Positions 35,422 through 42,471 of a stretch of 49,689 bases of DNA are shown in pieces. The position numbers and the translations under genes are program-made. How positions within the stretch are numbered: the stretch's first letter is position 1; each line of letters begins with the position of its first letter. The DNA lies in assembly GCA_031359995.1 (NCBI GenBank), contig JANMAT010000021.1, positions 1 through 49,689 of the forward strand, given 5' to 3'. The notes beneath the pieces were generated by a model. The model was not told where the DNA came from. It did no database searches and saw nothing but the letters and a program-made list of their open reading frames with translations. The stretch comes from JANMAT01 sp031359995. Its GTDB lineage: Bacteria > Actinomycetota > Acidimicrobiia > Acidimicrobiales > Ilumatobacteraceae.

Positions 35422-36432
35422 GTGATGGCCGTCCTCTTCGCCACGTCGCCGCGTTATCTCGACCACCTGGCCGGCATCGGTCATCCGGAGCGCCCTGCCC
35501 GGCTGGAAGCGGTGCTGGCCGGTGCGCGCCGGGCCGGCGTGGCCGATGCCCTGATCCCGCTGGAACCCCGCGCCGCGACCCTCGACGAGCTGACGCGCGT
35601 CCATCCTCCCGAGTACGTGGCCGCGCTGCAGCGCGTGTGCGCCAACGGCGGGGGGCACCTCGATGCCGACACCTCGGTGGTGCCGGCATCGTGGGACGCC
35701 GCCGTGCTCGCCGCCGGCTCGGGGCTGGCCGCCATCGAGGCCCTCGACCGCGGCGAGGCCCCCGCGGCGTTCTGCGCCGTGCGACCGCCCGGACACCACG
35801 CCACGGCCACCGATGCCATGGGCTTCTGCCTGCTCAACAACGTGGCGGTGGCCGCCGCCCACCTGGCCGCACGGGGCGAGCGGGTGGCGATCATCGACTA
35901 CGACGCCCACCACGGCAACGGGACCCAGGACATCTTCTACGCCGACCCGCGGGTCTTCTACATCTCGATGCACCAGTTCCCCCTGTACCCGGGTAGCGGT
36001 CGCCTGTTCGAGCGGGGTGTCGGTCTGGCCGAGGGCACGACGATGAACTTCCCCTTCCCGCCGGGCACCACGGGCGATGTGTACCTGATGGCGATCGACC
36101 GCGTGGTGCTGCCCGTGCTCGAGATGTTCGGACCCACGTGGGTACTCATCTCGGCCGGGTTCGACGCCCACATCCGCGACCCGCTCACCGACCTGGCCCT
36201 CACGTCGGGCGACTTCGCCCGCATGACCGCCCGGCTGCTCTCGATCGCCAAGCCCGGTCGGCGGCTGGCCATGCTCGAAGGTGGTTACGACCTGCAGGCG
36301 CTCGAGAGCTCGTCGGCGGTGGCGTTGAGCGTGCTCGCCGGCGAGACGCCGGACCCCGACGAGGACGCCACCTCGGGTGGCCCGGGGCTGCGCATCGTGG
36401 ACGCGGCCATCGAGATGTGGCAGCCGTTCTGA
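35422..36432 (+). CDS. Histone deacetylase / acetoin utilisation (AcuC) family hydrolase
   Basis: A 336-residue zinc hydrolase of the class I/II HDAC-like superfamily. The active-site His pair is in RPPGHHATATDAMGFCLLNN, the zinc Asp-X-His in IIDYDAHHGNGT, a second zinc Asp in SAGFDAHIRDPL, and the transition-state Tyr region is LEGGYDLQAL. Bacterial members deacetylate proteins, polyamines or small molecules; pairing with a divergent GNAT acetyltransferase 70 bp away is suggestive of a write/erase pair, but unproven. GTG 35422 (ATG 35425) follows TAGCCT (35411-35416) by 5-8 nt: leaderless. Confidence 0.92.
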   Translation: MMAVLFATSPRYLDHLAGIGHPERPARLEAVLAGARRAGVADALIPLEPRAATLDELTRVHPPEYVAALQRVCANGGGHLDADTSVVPASWDAAVLAAGSGLAAIEALDRGEAPAAFCAVRPPGHHATATDAMGFCLLNNVAVAAAHLAARGERVAIIDYDAHHGNGTQDIFYADPRVFYISMHQFPLYPGSGRLFERGVGLAEGTTMNFPFPPGTTGDVYLMAIDRVVLPVLEMFGPTWVLISAGFDAHIRDPLTDLALTSGDFARMTARLLSIAKPGRRLAMLEGGYDLQALESSSAVALSVLAGETPDPDEDATSGGPGLRIVDAAIEMWQPF

Positions 36433-36502
36433 GTGGCTGACGGGCGCGGTCGGGGCATCGGGTCGGCGGCGTCGGCACCGACGCCACTACGCTTGATCCT
36501 TC

Positions 36503-37903
36503 GTGATCCCCGAGCGCTTCGCCCCCGTGCTGGCCGAACTGGCCCCGCTGGTCGAGCGCTTCGCCCGCGCCGAGGTGCCGCTCTACCTCGTCGGCGGCAC
36601 CGTGCGCGACCTGTTGCTGGGGGTCGAGGCCGACGACTTCGATCTCACCACCCCGGCCCACCCTGACCGCATCAAGCAGATCCTCGGGTCGTGGGTGGAT
36701 GCGCTGTGGACGCAGGGCGAGCGCTTCGGCACCATCGGCGCCAAGAAGGGCGACCGCGTCTACGAGATCACGACGCACCGGGCCGAGCGGTACGACCCCG
36801 AGAGCCGCAAGCCCGAGGTCACCTTCGGCGACGACATCACCGAAGACCTGTCGCGCCGCGACTTCACCATCAACGCCATGGCCCTGCGCCTCGACCTCGC
36901 CGCGCCCGAGCTCGTCGACCCTCACGGTGGTGCCGCCGACCTGATGCTCAAGCGGTTGCGCACCCCGCTCGATCCGCACGTCAGCTTCAACGACGACCCG
37001 TTGCGCATGCTGCGGGCGGCGCGCTTCCTGGCCCGCTTCGATCTCGAGGTCGACGACGCGGTGGTGGCGGCCGTGCGCGAGATGGCCGACCGCCTCGAGA
37101 TCGTCTCCGCCGAGCGTGTGCGCGACGAGCTCGACAAGCTGATGGTGCTCGACCATCCGGCGCGCGGCCTGTGGTTCTGCGTCGACACCGGGCTCGCCGG
37201 GCTCTTCCTGCCCGAGCTGCCCGAGCTGCGCCTGGAGCAGGACCCGATCCACCGTCACAAGGACGTGCTCGCCCACACCATCGCCGTGGTCGAGAACGTG
37301 CGGCCCGACGCCAAGGAGCGCTTCGACTTCCGGCGCACGCGCCTCGCCGCGCTGTTCCACGACGTGGGCAAGCCCAAGACGCGCAGCTACCGCAAGGGCA
37401 AGGGCGTGTCGTTCCACCACCACGACGTGGTCGGTGCCCGCATGACGCGTGACCGCATGACGGCACTGCGCTACTCGAACGACGACATCGTGGCCGTGAG
37501 CGAGCTGGTCGACCTGCACCTGCGCTTCCACACCTACAAGATGGGCTGGACCGACGCGGCGGTGCGCCGCTACGTGCGCGATGCCGGCGATCTGCTGCAG
37601 GAGCTGAACGTCCTGACGCGCTGCGACTGCACCACGCGCAACGAGCGCAAGGCCGCGCAGCTCGGCAAGCGCATGGACGAGCTCGAGGCCCGCATCGACG
37701 AGCTGGAGCGGGCCGAGGAGCTGGCGTCGATCCGGCCCGAGCTCGACGGCAACGATGTGATGGTCGAGCTCGGCATCGGCCCGGGCCGCGTGGTCGGCGA
37801 GGCCGTGGCGTTCCTCATGGAGATCCGGTTGGAGGAGGGCCTCCTCGGTGACGAGGACGTACGCCACCGTCTGCGCGAGTGGTGGGCGGCCCGTTCGGTC
37901 TGA
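36503..37903 (+). CDS. pcnA: CCA tRNA nucleotidyltransferase / poly(A) polymerase family, with HD domain
   Basis: A 466-residue class II nucleotidyltransferase. The catalytic loop is LVGGTVRDLLLGVEADDFDL with the Asp-X-Asp metal pair, then SRRDFTINAMAL and NDDPLRMLRAARFLARF. A C-terminal HD phosphohydrolase domain has ALFHDVGKPKTR and HHHDVVGARM. It adds or repairs the tRNA 3' CCA (no CCA is encoded in the tRNA-Ile here). pcnA lies near sigM-trxB in mycobacteria too. GTG follows TACGCT (36488-36493) by 9 nt. Confidence 0.95.
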   Translation: MIPERFAPVLAELAPLVERFARAEVPLYLVGGTVRDLLLGVEADDFDLTTPAHPDRIKQILGSWVDALWTQGERFGTIGAKKGDRVYEITTHRAERYDPESRKPEVTFGDDITEDLSRRDFTINAMALRLDLAAPELVDPHGGAADLMLKRLRTPLDPHVSFNDDPLRMLRAARFLARFDLEVDDAVVAAVREMADRLEIVSAERVRDELDKLMVLDHPARGLWFCVDTGLAGLFLPELPELRLEQDPIHRHKDVLAHTIAVVENVRPDAKERFDFRRTRLAALFHDVGKPKTRSYRKGKGVSFHHHDVVGARMTRDRMTALRYSNDDIVAVSELVDLHLRFHTYKMGWTDAAVRRYVRDAGDLLQELNVLTRCDCTTRNERKAAQLGKRMDELEARIDELERAEELASIRPELDGNDVMVELGIGPGRVVGEAVAFLMEIRLEEGLLGDEDVRHRLREWWAARSV

Positions 37904-37928
37904 CGGGCTCGCTGCGTCTTCGCTGCGC

Positions 37929-38522
37929 TCAGACGCCGAGCTTGCGGGCCCGCACCACGAGCATGGGTGGCGCGACGCCGCCGGCGCCGATGGCGTTCGG
38001 CTCGGCGAGCACCTCAACGTTGAAGTTGGCGCGCGTGAGGGTCATGAACACGTCGCTCATCGTGCGACCGCCCTCGCCGTAGCGCTTCACCACGCGGTCA
38101 CCGTCGAGCATGGCGGCCACCGGGTGGCTGACGGAGAACACCAGTGCCGCACCTTCGCGCAGCACGCGGTGCACCTGGCGGCACACGCGGGCGAGGTCGT
38201 CGACCTCGCCGAGCACCGACGCCGAGAACACGAGGTCGACGCTGGCCGACGTGGCGAACCCGAGGTCGGCCAGATCGCCCTGGTGGCACTCGACGCGCAG
38301 CGCTTCACCGGGTGTGCTCAGCTCGGCGGCCCGGGCGCGGGCGACGTCGAGGGCGGCGGGGGAGGGGTCGACCACGATGGCCTTGGCCCCACGGGACGCG
38401 AAGGCGGCGGCGGCACCGCCGTTGGCGCCGAGCTCGATCACGCGCTTGCCGGCGACATCGCCGCAGAGGCGCAGGTCCGTCTCGTCGGGGATCCCGGGAC
38501 CGTAGGAGATGATGGCGCGCAC
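37929..38522 (-). CDS. Class I SAM-dependent methyltransferase
   Basis: A 197-residue methyltransferase: motif I VIELGANGGAAAAFA (GxNGG instead of GxGxG), acidic strand IVVDPSPAAL, motif II region HQGDLADLGF, and LVFSASVLGEVDDLARV. Substrate unknown; the fold resembles UbiE/Methyltransf_11 types. GTG start lies 6 nt after GACACT (38534-38529), a leaderless arrangement identical to that of the histidine phosphatase. Convergent with pcnA. Confidence 0.88.
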   Translation of the reverse strand: MRAIISYGPGIPDETDLRLCGDVAGKRVIELGANGGAAAAFASRGAKAIVVDPSPAALDVARARAAELSTPGEALRVECHQGDLADLGFATSASVDLVFSASVLGEVDDLARVCRQVHRVLREGAALVFSVSHPVAAMLDGDRVVKRYGEGGRTMSDVFMTLTRANFNVEVLAEPNAIGAGGVAPPMLVVRARKLGV

Positions 38523-38635
38523 CGCACCAGTGTCGCCGCGCCGCGCCGCTGGCTGGTGGACCGTCGCGGCGACGAGCGGGGCCCGGCGTTGTCCGACCGA
38601 GTCGCAGCCGGTGTGGGACCGATAGCCTGCTCCGG

Positions 38636-39052
38636 GTGAGCTTCAGCCAGGGATCGTTGCGCGGGGGCGGCACCGGACCGCTCGGTGGCGTCATCGATCA
38701 CCGCCTGGCGCGCCAGCACCTCATCAACGAGTACCGGCGGGGTCGCCTGGCCAAGCACCAGGTGTGCGACGCCCACCCCGAGCTGATACGGGCGGCGCGC
38801 GAGGTGGGCGAGCCGACCCAGGTCGACTGCCCGATCTGCGCCGGGCCCAAGCTCGTGCTGGTCACCTACGTGTTCGGGCCCCGGCTCCCGCCGTACGGGC
38901 GCTGCGTCACCAGCTCGCGGGAGCTGGCCACGCTCAACCGTCGCGCCGACCAGCTCGCGGCGTACGTGGTGGAGGCGTGCCCCGGGTGCTCGTGGCACCA
39001 CCTTCTCCGCATGCTGCCGGTCGGCGGCGCCAAGGCCCGTCGCCGGGCCTGA
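38636..39052 (+). CDS. DUF5318 family protein
   Basis: A 138-residue protein with two Cys pairs (DCPICAGPKL and ACPGCSWHHL) separated by about 55 residues, which could bind one zinc. It also has the conserved IDHRLARQHLINEYRRGRL start. DUF5318 members are widespread in actinobacteria and lie near ponA/rpsF (Rv0049 in M. tuberculosis). Here the rpsF operon is 1.5 kb away, but no ponA intervenes. Function unknown. GTG follows TAGCCT (38623-38628) by 7 nt. Confidence 0.8.
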   Translation: MSFSQGSLRGGGTGPLGGVIDHRLARQHLINEYRRGRLAKHQVCDAHPELIRAAREVGEPTQVDCPICAGPKLVLVTYVFGPRLPPYGRCVTSSRELATLNRRADQLAAYVVEACPGCSWHHLLRMLPVGGAKARRRA

Positions 39053-39102
39053 CGCTCGTCAGTCGGCGACCGGTTCGTGGGGGTGGGCCGGGCCGGCGCG
39101 CC

Positions 39103-39133
39103 GGATCACGACGCGCGATCACCGTCGTGATCC
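39103..39133. promoter_or_regulatory. Inverted repeat overlapping the lacI-family gene promoter
   Basis: GGATCACGAC (39103-39112) and GTCGTGATCC (39124-39133) are perfect inverted arms with an 11-nt centre that holds a third GATCAC (39117-39122). The right arm ends one base before the TACACT -10 (39135-39140), so the element covers the spacer/-35. It is not a LacI-family-type site; a different regulator probably binds it. Confidence 0.6.
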
Positions 39134-39147
39134 CTACACTGCGTCCG

Positions 39148-40230
39148 GTGACGATGCCCCCGTCGAGCATCACCATCGAGGACGTGGCCGCCCGTGCCGG
39201 CGTCTCGGTGGCGACCGTGAGCCGCGCCCTTCGCGGGCTGCCCAACGTGGCCCCCACGACCCGCGACCGCGTGCGGGGGGTGGCCCTCGAGCTCGGGTAC
39301 CGGCCCGATCCGAACGCGTCGCGCCTGGCGGCCAAGCGCACCAACACGATCGGGTTCGGGGTGCCGTTGCTCGGCACCTGGTACTTCTCGCAGGTCGTGA
39401 GCGGCGCCGAGGCGGTCTGCTCGGCCGAGGGCTACGACGTGCTGCTGCTGGCCATCGGCAGCGCCGAGGCCCGCCACCGCACGGTCACGGGCACGGGACC
39501 CCTGCACCGTCGCGTCGACGGCCTGCTCCTGGTCGACGTGCGCCTCGACGACGACGAGGTCGCCCTGTTCGCCACGACGGGGGCGGCCATCGTGACCGTG
39601 GGCGATCGCTACGACGTGTTCCCCTCGATCGCCATCGACGATGCCGCCGCCGCCGAGGACGCCGTGCAGCACCTCATCGACCTCGGTCACCGGTCGATCG
39701 CCCTCATCGGCGACCTGCCGGGTGTGGCGCTCACGTTCCACGTGCCCGGTAAGCGCCGGGGCGGCTACCAGGCGGCGTTGCGCCGAGCTGGTCTGGCGGT
39801 GCGTCCCGAGCTCGACGTGCCCGGCAACTTCTCCGTCGAGGGCGGCTACGAGGCCATGGTCCACCTGCTCGGTCTGCCCGATCCGCCGACGGCGGTGTTC
39901 GCCATGTGTGACGAGATGGCCCTCGGCGCGGCGAGCGCCGTGCGCGACCGCGGGCTGTCGGTGCCCCTCGATGTGTCGATCATGGGCTTCGACGACCACG
40001 AGCTGTCGGCCGCGGTGGGGCTCACCACGGTGCACCAGCCGGTGTCCGAGATCGGCGCGCTGGCCGCCCGGGCCATGCTCGAGCTGCTGGAGCCGCCCGG
40101 ACCCGACGGCGCCACCCCGCCGCCGCGCCACCTGCTCGTGCCGACCACGCTCATGGTGCGCGACACGACGGGGCCGCGGCGCGATGCGGTCGGTGCCGGC
40201 TCGTCGTCGGCGTCGTACCCCGACGCTTGA
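39148..40230 (+). CDS. LacI family transcriptional regulator
   Basis: A 360-residue repressor. The N-terminal DNA-binding domain is ITIEDVAARAGVSVATVSRA with hinge helix PNASRLAAKRTNT, followed by a periplasmic-binding-like sugar sensor (VPLLGTWYFSQVVSGAEAVC..., FAMCDEMALGAASAVRDRG, IMGFDDHELSAAVGLTTVHQ). Such proteins control sugar transport operons, but no transporter or glycosidase gene is next to it. GTG follows TACACT by 7 nt (leaderless); an ATG two codons later is an alternative. A consensus LacI-type operator lies 31 bp beyond its stop. Confidence 0.93.
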   Translation: MTMPPSSITIEDVAARAGVSVATVSRALRGLPNVAPTTRDRVRGVALELGYRPDPNASRLAAKRTNTIGFGVPLLGTWYFSQVVSGAEAVCSAEGYDVLLLAIGSAEARHRTVTGTGPLHRRVDGLLLVDVRLDDDEVALFATTGAAIVTVGDRYDVFPSIAIDDAAAAEDAVQHLIDLGHRSIALIGDLPGVALTFHVPGKRRGGYQAALRRAGLAVRPELDVPGNFSVEGGYEAMVHLLGLPDPPTAVFAMCDEMALGAASAVRDRGLSVPLDVSIMGFDDHELSAAVGLTTVHQPVSEIGALAARAMLELLEPPGPDGATPPPRHLLVPTTLMVRDTTGPRRDAVGAGSSSASYPDA

Positions 40231-40274
40231 CCCCGGTCGGGTCAGTCGTCATAGTGGAGATGTAAGCGCTTTCA
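40227..40274 (+). promoter_or_regulatory. Promoter with LacI-type operator downstream of the lacI-like gene
   Basis: TTGACC (40227-40232) and CATAGT (40250-40255) are separated by 17 bp, and TGTAAGCGCTTTCA (40261-40274) sits at the expected start site. The latter fits the LacI/GalR-family operator consensus TGnAAnCGnTTnCA at every fixed position. It reads rightwards, away from the regulator gene and towards rpsF 310 bp on. The -35 overlaps the regulator's stop codon. Confidence 0.75.
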
Positions 40275-40583
40275 GCGCTGACGGATCGGCTAGGGGGTCC
40301 CTTCGCCCCCGGGCATCCATCGGTGCCCGTCCCGTGCCTTCGCGTGCGGTGCGGGCTCCGACCCATCGGGCCACGACGCCACTCCCCTGGCGCCGTGCGA
40401 CCGGCCAGGGTGACCTGGCATGGGGGGCCGGGTCGTGCGCGCGATCCGGCCCCTCGACTTCTCTGTGGCACCCCGCTGGCAGCATCGGGGTCGTGGCCAC
40501 TATCCTCTCCAGGTCAGTTGCAGCACCCTGCCCCCACCGTGGGGGCCCCGGCCGAGCCGGGTCCACAGGGAGGTACAGCGCCC
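40275..40583. other. Intergenic region before rpsF
   Basis: I see no convincing gene in these 309 bp, although open frames read through. A TATCCT hexamer (40501-40506) is a plausible -10 for rpsF, leaving an 80-nt leader. The leader has a GC-rich inverted segment around 40529-40556 (CCCCCACCGTGGGGG and flanks), in the place where S6/S18-binding autoregulatory leaders are found in other bacteria; the match to that motif is not established. Confidence 0.4.
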
Positions 40584-40919
40584 ATGCGCGCGTATGAACT
40601 CGGTGTCATCGTCCACGGCGATCAGGAAGAGCCCGCCGCCCAGGCGTGGCCCAAGACCGTGAGCGCCCAGATCGTCGCCGCCGGCGGCCAGGTCGTCGGG
40701 AACCCCGAGTGGTGGGGTCGTCGTCGGTTCGCCTACGAGATCGCCCACCGCTGGGAGGGCTACTACTTCTTCCTCAACGTCGTCGCGCCGGGCGGAGCCC
40801 TGGACGACCTGGAGCGCTCCCTGCGCCTCGCGGACCCCATCGTCCGCCACAAGCTCATCCGTCTGCCCGACGCCGAGGCCGCCAAGCGCGGCATGCTCGG
40901 CGCCGGCACGGCCGCCTGA
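40584..40919 (+). CDS. rpsF: 30S ribosomal protein S6
   Basis: A 111-residue S6: MRAYELGVIVHGDQEE start, WWGRRRFAYEIAHRWEGYYFF core and LRLADPIVRHKLIRLPD end. It binds S18 on the platform of the 30S subunit. ATG with GGGAGG upstream (spacing about 10). First gene of rpsF-ssb-rpsR-rplI. Confidence 0.96.
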   Translation: MRAYELGVIVHGDQEEPAAQAWPKTVSAQIVAAGGQVVGNPEWWGRRRFAYEIAHRWEGYYFFLNVVAPGGALDDLERSLRLADPIVRHKLIRLPDAEAAKRGMLGAGTAA

Positions 40920-40949
40920 CCGCGGCCGGACCCGGAAAGGGAACGTCTC

Positions 40950-41399
40950 ATGGCCGATTCCACCGTCACGCTCGTCGGGAACCTCACCCGAGATCCCGAG
41001 CTCCGCTTCACCCAGGGCGGGCGCGCCGTCGCCACCCTCGGCATGGCGGTCTCCCGCCGCTACCAGGTCAACAACGAGTGGCAGGAGCAGACCAGCTTCT
41101 TCAACGTCGTGTGCTGGGGCACGCTCGGCGAGAACGCCGCGGCGTCGCTCGCCAAGGGCACTCGCATCATGGTCACCGGGCGACTCGAACAGCGCTCGTA
41201 CGAAACGCAGGATGGCGACAAGCGCTCCATCGTCGAGGTGGTGGCCGACGAGATCGGCCCCAGCCTGCGGTGGGCCACCGCCCAAGTGGAGCGCACGGCG
41301 CGCTCCGGTCCTGACGGCGGTGGCGGTGGCGCTGCTGCTGCCGGCGGCGGCAAACCCATTCCCAACGACCCCGGCTACGGCGACGAGGAACCCTTCTGA
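40950..41399 (+). CDS. ssb: Single-stranded DNA-binding protein
   Basis: A 149-residue SSB: OB fold with VTLVGNLTRDPELRFTQGG, TSFFNVVCWGTLGENA and MVTGRLEQRSYE. A short Gly/Ala linker and the acidic tip GDEEPF follow, which recruits partner proteins. Protects ssDNA at forks. The stop overlaps the rpsR ATG as TGATG. Confidence 0.96.
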   Translation: MADSTVTLVGNLTRDPELRFTQGGRAVATLGMAVSRRYQVNNEWQEQTSFFNVVCWGTLGENAAASLAKGTRIMVTGRLEQRSYETQDGDKRSIVEVVADEIGPSLRWATAQVERTARSGPDGGGGGAAAAGGGKPIPNDPGYGDEEPF

Positions 41400-41839
41400 T
41401 GAAGAGCAGCAGCAGCAACAGCAACAGCAACAAGCGGGGGCCGAAGACCCGGGCGAACGATGCCAACCCCCGCAAGATCAAGAAGAAGACATCGGTCCTC
41501 ATCACCGAGAAGATCCACTACGTCGACTACAAGGACACGAACCTGCTGCAGCGCTTCGTGTCCGATCGGTCGAAGATCCGTTCGCGTCGCGTCACCGGGA
41601 ACGACTCGCAGCAGCAGCGCGAGATCACCACGGCGATCAAGAACTCGCGTGAGATGGCGCTCCTGCCCTACGCCAAGCGGGTCACGACCCAGCGCGGTGG
41701 CCGCGGCGAGCGCGGCGACCGCGGCGACCGCGGCGATCGCGGCGATCGCGGGCCCCGCCCCGACCGCAACGCGCCGGTGGAAGAGGCTCCCGTGGTCGAT
41801 GTGGTCGCAACCGAGACGGAGATGGAGAAAGCCGAATGA
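41399..41839 (+). CDS. rpsR: 30S ribosomal protein S18, cysteine-free, with tails
   Basis: A 146-residue S18, nearly twice the usual 75-85. The core (about 35-95) is VDYKDTNLLQRFVSDRSKIR ... VTGNDSQQQREITTAIKNSR ... MALLPYAKR. It lacks all Cys of the zinc-ribbon (C+) form, so it is the zinc-independent C- type. The N-terminus is a Ser/Asn/Lys tail (KSSSSNSNSNKRGP) and the C-terminus a Gly-Asp-Arg repeat (GERGDRGDRGDRGDRG) followed by an acidic stretch. In many actinobacteria the C- paralogue is a zinc-starvation copy elsewhere; here it is in the housekeeping operon. ATG in TGATG overlap with ssb. Confidence 0.93.
   Translation: MKSSSSNSNSNKRGPKTRANDANPRKIKKKTSVLITEKIHYVDYKDTNLLQRFVSDRSKIRSRRVTGNDSQQQREITTAIKNSREMALLPYAKRVTTQRGGRGERGDRGDRGDRGDRGPRPDRNAPVEEAPVVDVVATETEMEKAE
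41705..41749 (+). repeat. Five 9-bp units encoding Gly-(Glu/Asp)-Arg in rpsR
   Basis: GGCGAGCGC once, GGCGACCGC twice and GGCGATCGC twice are tandem and in frame, encoding the GER-GDR-GDR-GDR-GDR tail. The codon-three changes (GAC to GAT) in adjacent units suggest recent duplication of unit pairs. Confidence 0.9.
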
Positions 41840-42276
41840 AGGTGATCCTTCGGGCCGATCTGGCCAAGGTGGGCAAGCGCGGCGACATCGTCGAGGTCGC
41901 CGAGGGCTACGGCCGCAACTTCCTCATGCCCAAGGGCCTGGCCATCGTTGCCTCCGACGGCGCCGTCGCCCAGGCGGCGTCCATGCGGCGCTCGCGCGAC
42001 CTGCGTGATGCCAAGGACCGCGAAGCGGCCGAGACCATCGCCAAGACGCTCGTGTCGCGCACCATCGCCATCAAGGCGAAGGCGGGCAGCGAGGGTCGTC
42101 TGTTCGGTTCGGTGACCGCGGCCGACGTGGCCGCCGCCGTGCTGGCCCAGACCACCATCGACATCGACCGGCGCAAGCTGCACTTCGAGCCGATCAAGAC
42201 CCTGGGCGCCCACACCGTCACCGTGCGCCTGCACAGCGACGTCGAGTTCCCCGTCACCGTCGAAGTCGGTAGCTGA
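41836..42276 (+). CDS. rplI: 50S ribosomal protein L9
   Basis: A 146-residue L9: N-terminal domain MKVILRADLAKVGKRGDIVE and VAEGYGRNFLMPKGLA, connecting helix, C-terminal domain with AGSEGRLFGSVTAADVA and DRRKLHFEPIKTLG. ATG overlaps the rpsR stop (ATGA). Last gene before a strong hairpin. Confidence 0.96.
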   Translation: MKVILRADLAKVGKRGDIVEVAEGYGRNFLMPKGLAIVASDGAVAQAASMRRSRDLRDAKDREAAETIAKTLVSRTIAIKAKAGSEGRLFGSVTAADVAAAVLAQTTIDIDRRKLHFEPIKTLGAHTVTVRLHSDVEFPVTVEVGS

Positions 42277-42306
42277 CCGCACCGATCCACAACCGAGCAC
42301 ATGTGC

Positions 42307-42332
42307 AAGAGGCGGCCGCAAGGCCGCCTCTT
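42307..42332 (+). terminator. Hairpin after rplI
   Basis: AAGAGGCGGCC (42307-42317), GCAA loop, GGCCGCCTCTT (42322-42332): a perfect 11-bp stem with a stable GNRA tetraloop, 31 bp after rplI. No T-run follows, as is common in GC-rich actinobacteria. The remaining 139 bp to dnaB include a 10-bp palindrome ACAACGTTGT (42418-42427) near the probable dnaB promoter. Confidence 0.8.
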
Positions 42333-42471
42333 CGCCGTTCGCCGGGAACCTTGGGACACCCCTTCGTCACGATCGGCGTGAGGGTCCGCTGTGCACAGGG
42401 TCTTCCACAGCAGACTCACAACGTTGTACCTCTAGCGATCCCCAGGCTCCACCGACGAAGGTGAACATCCT

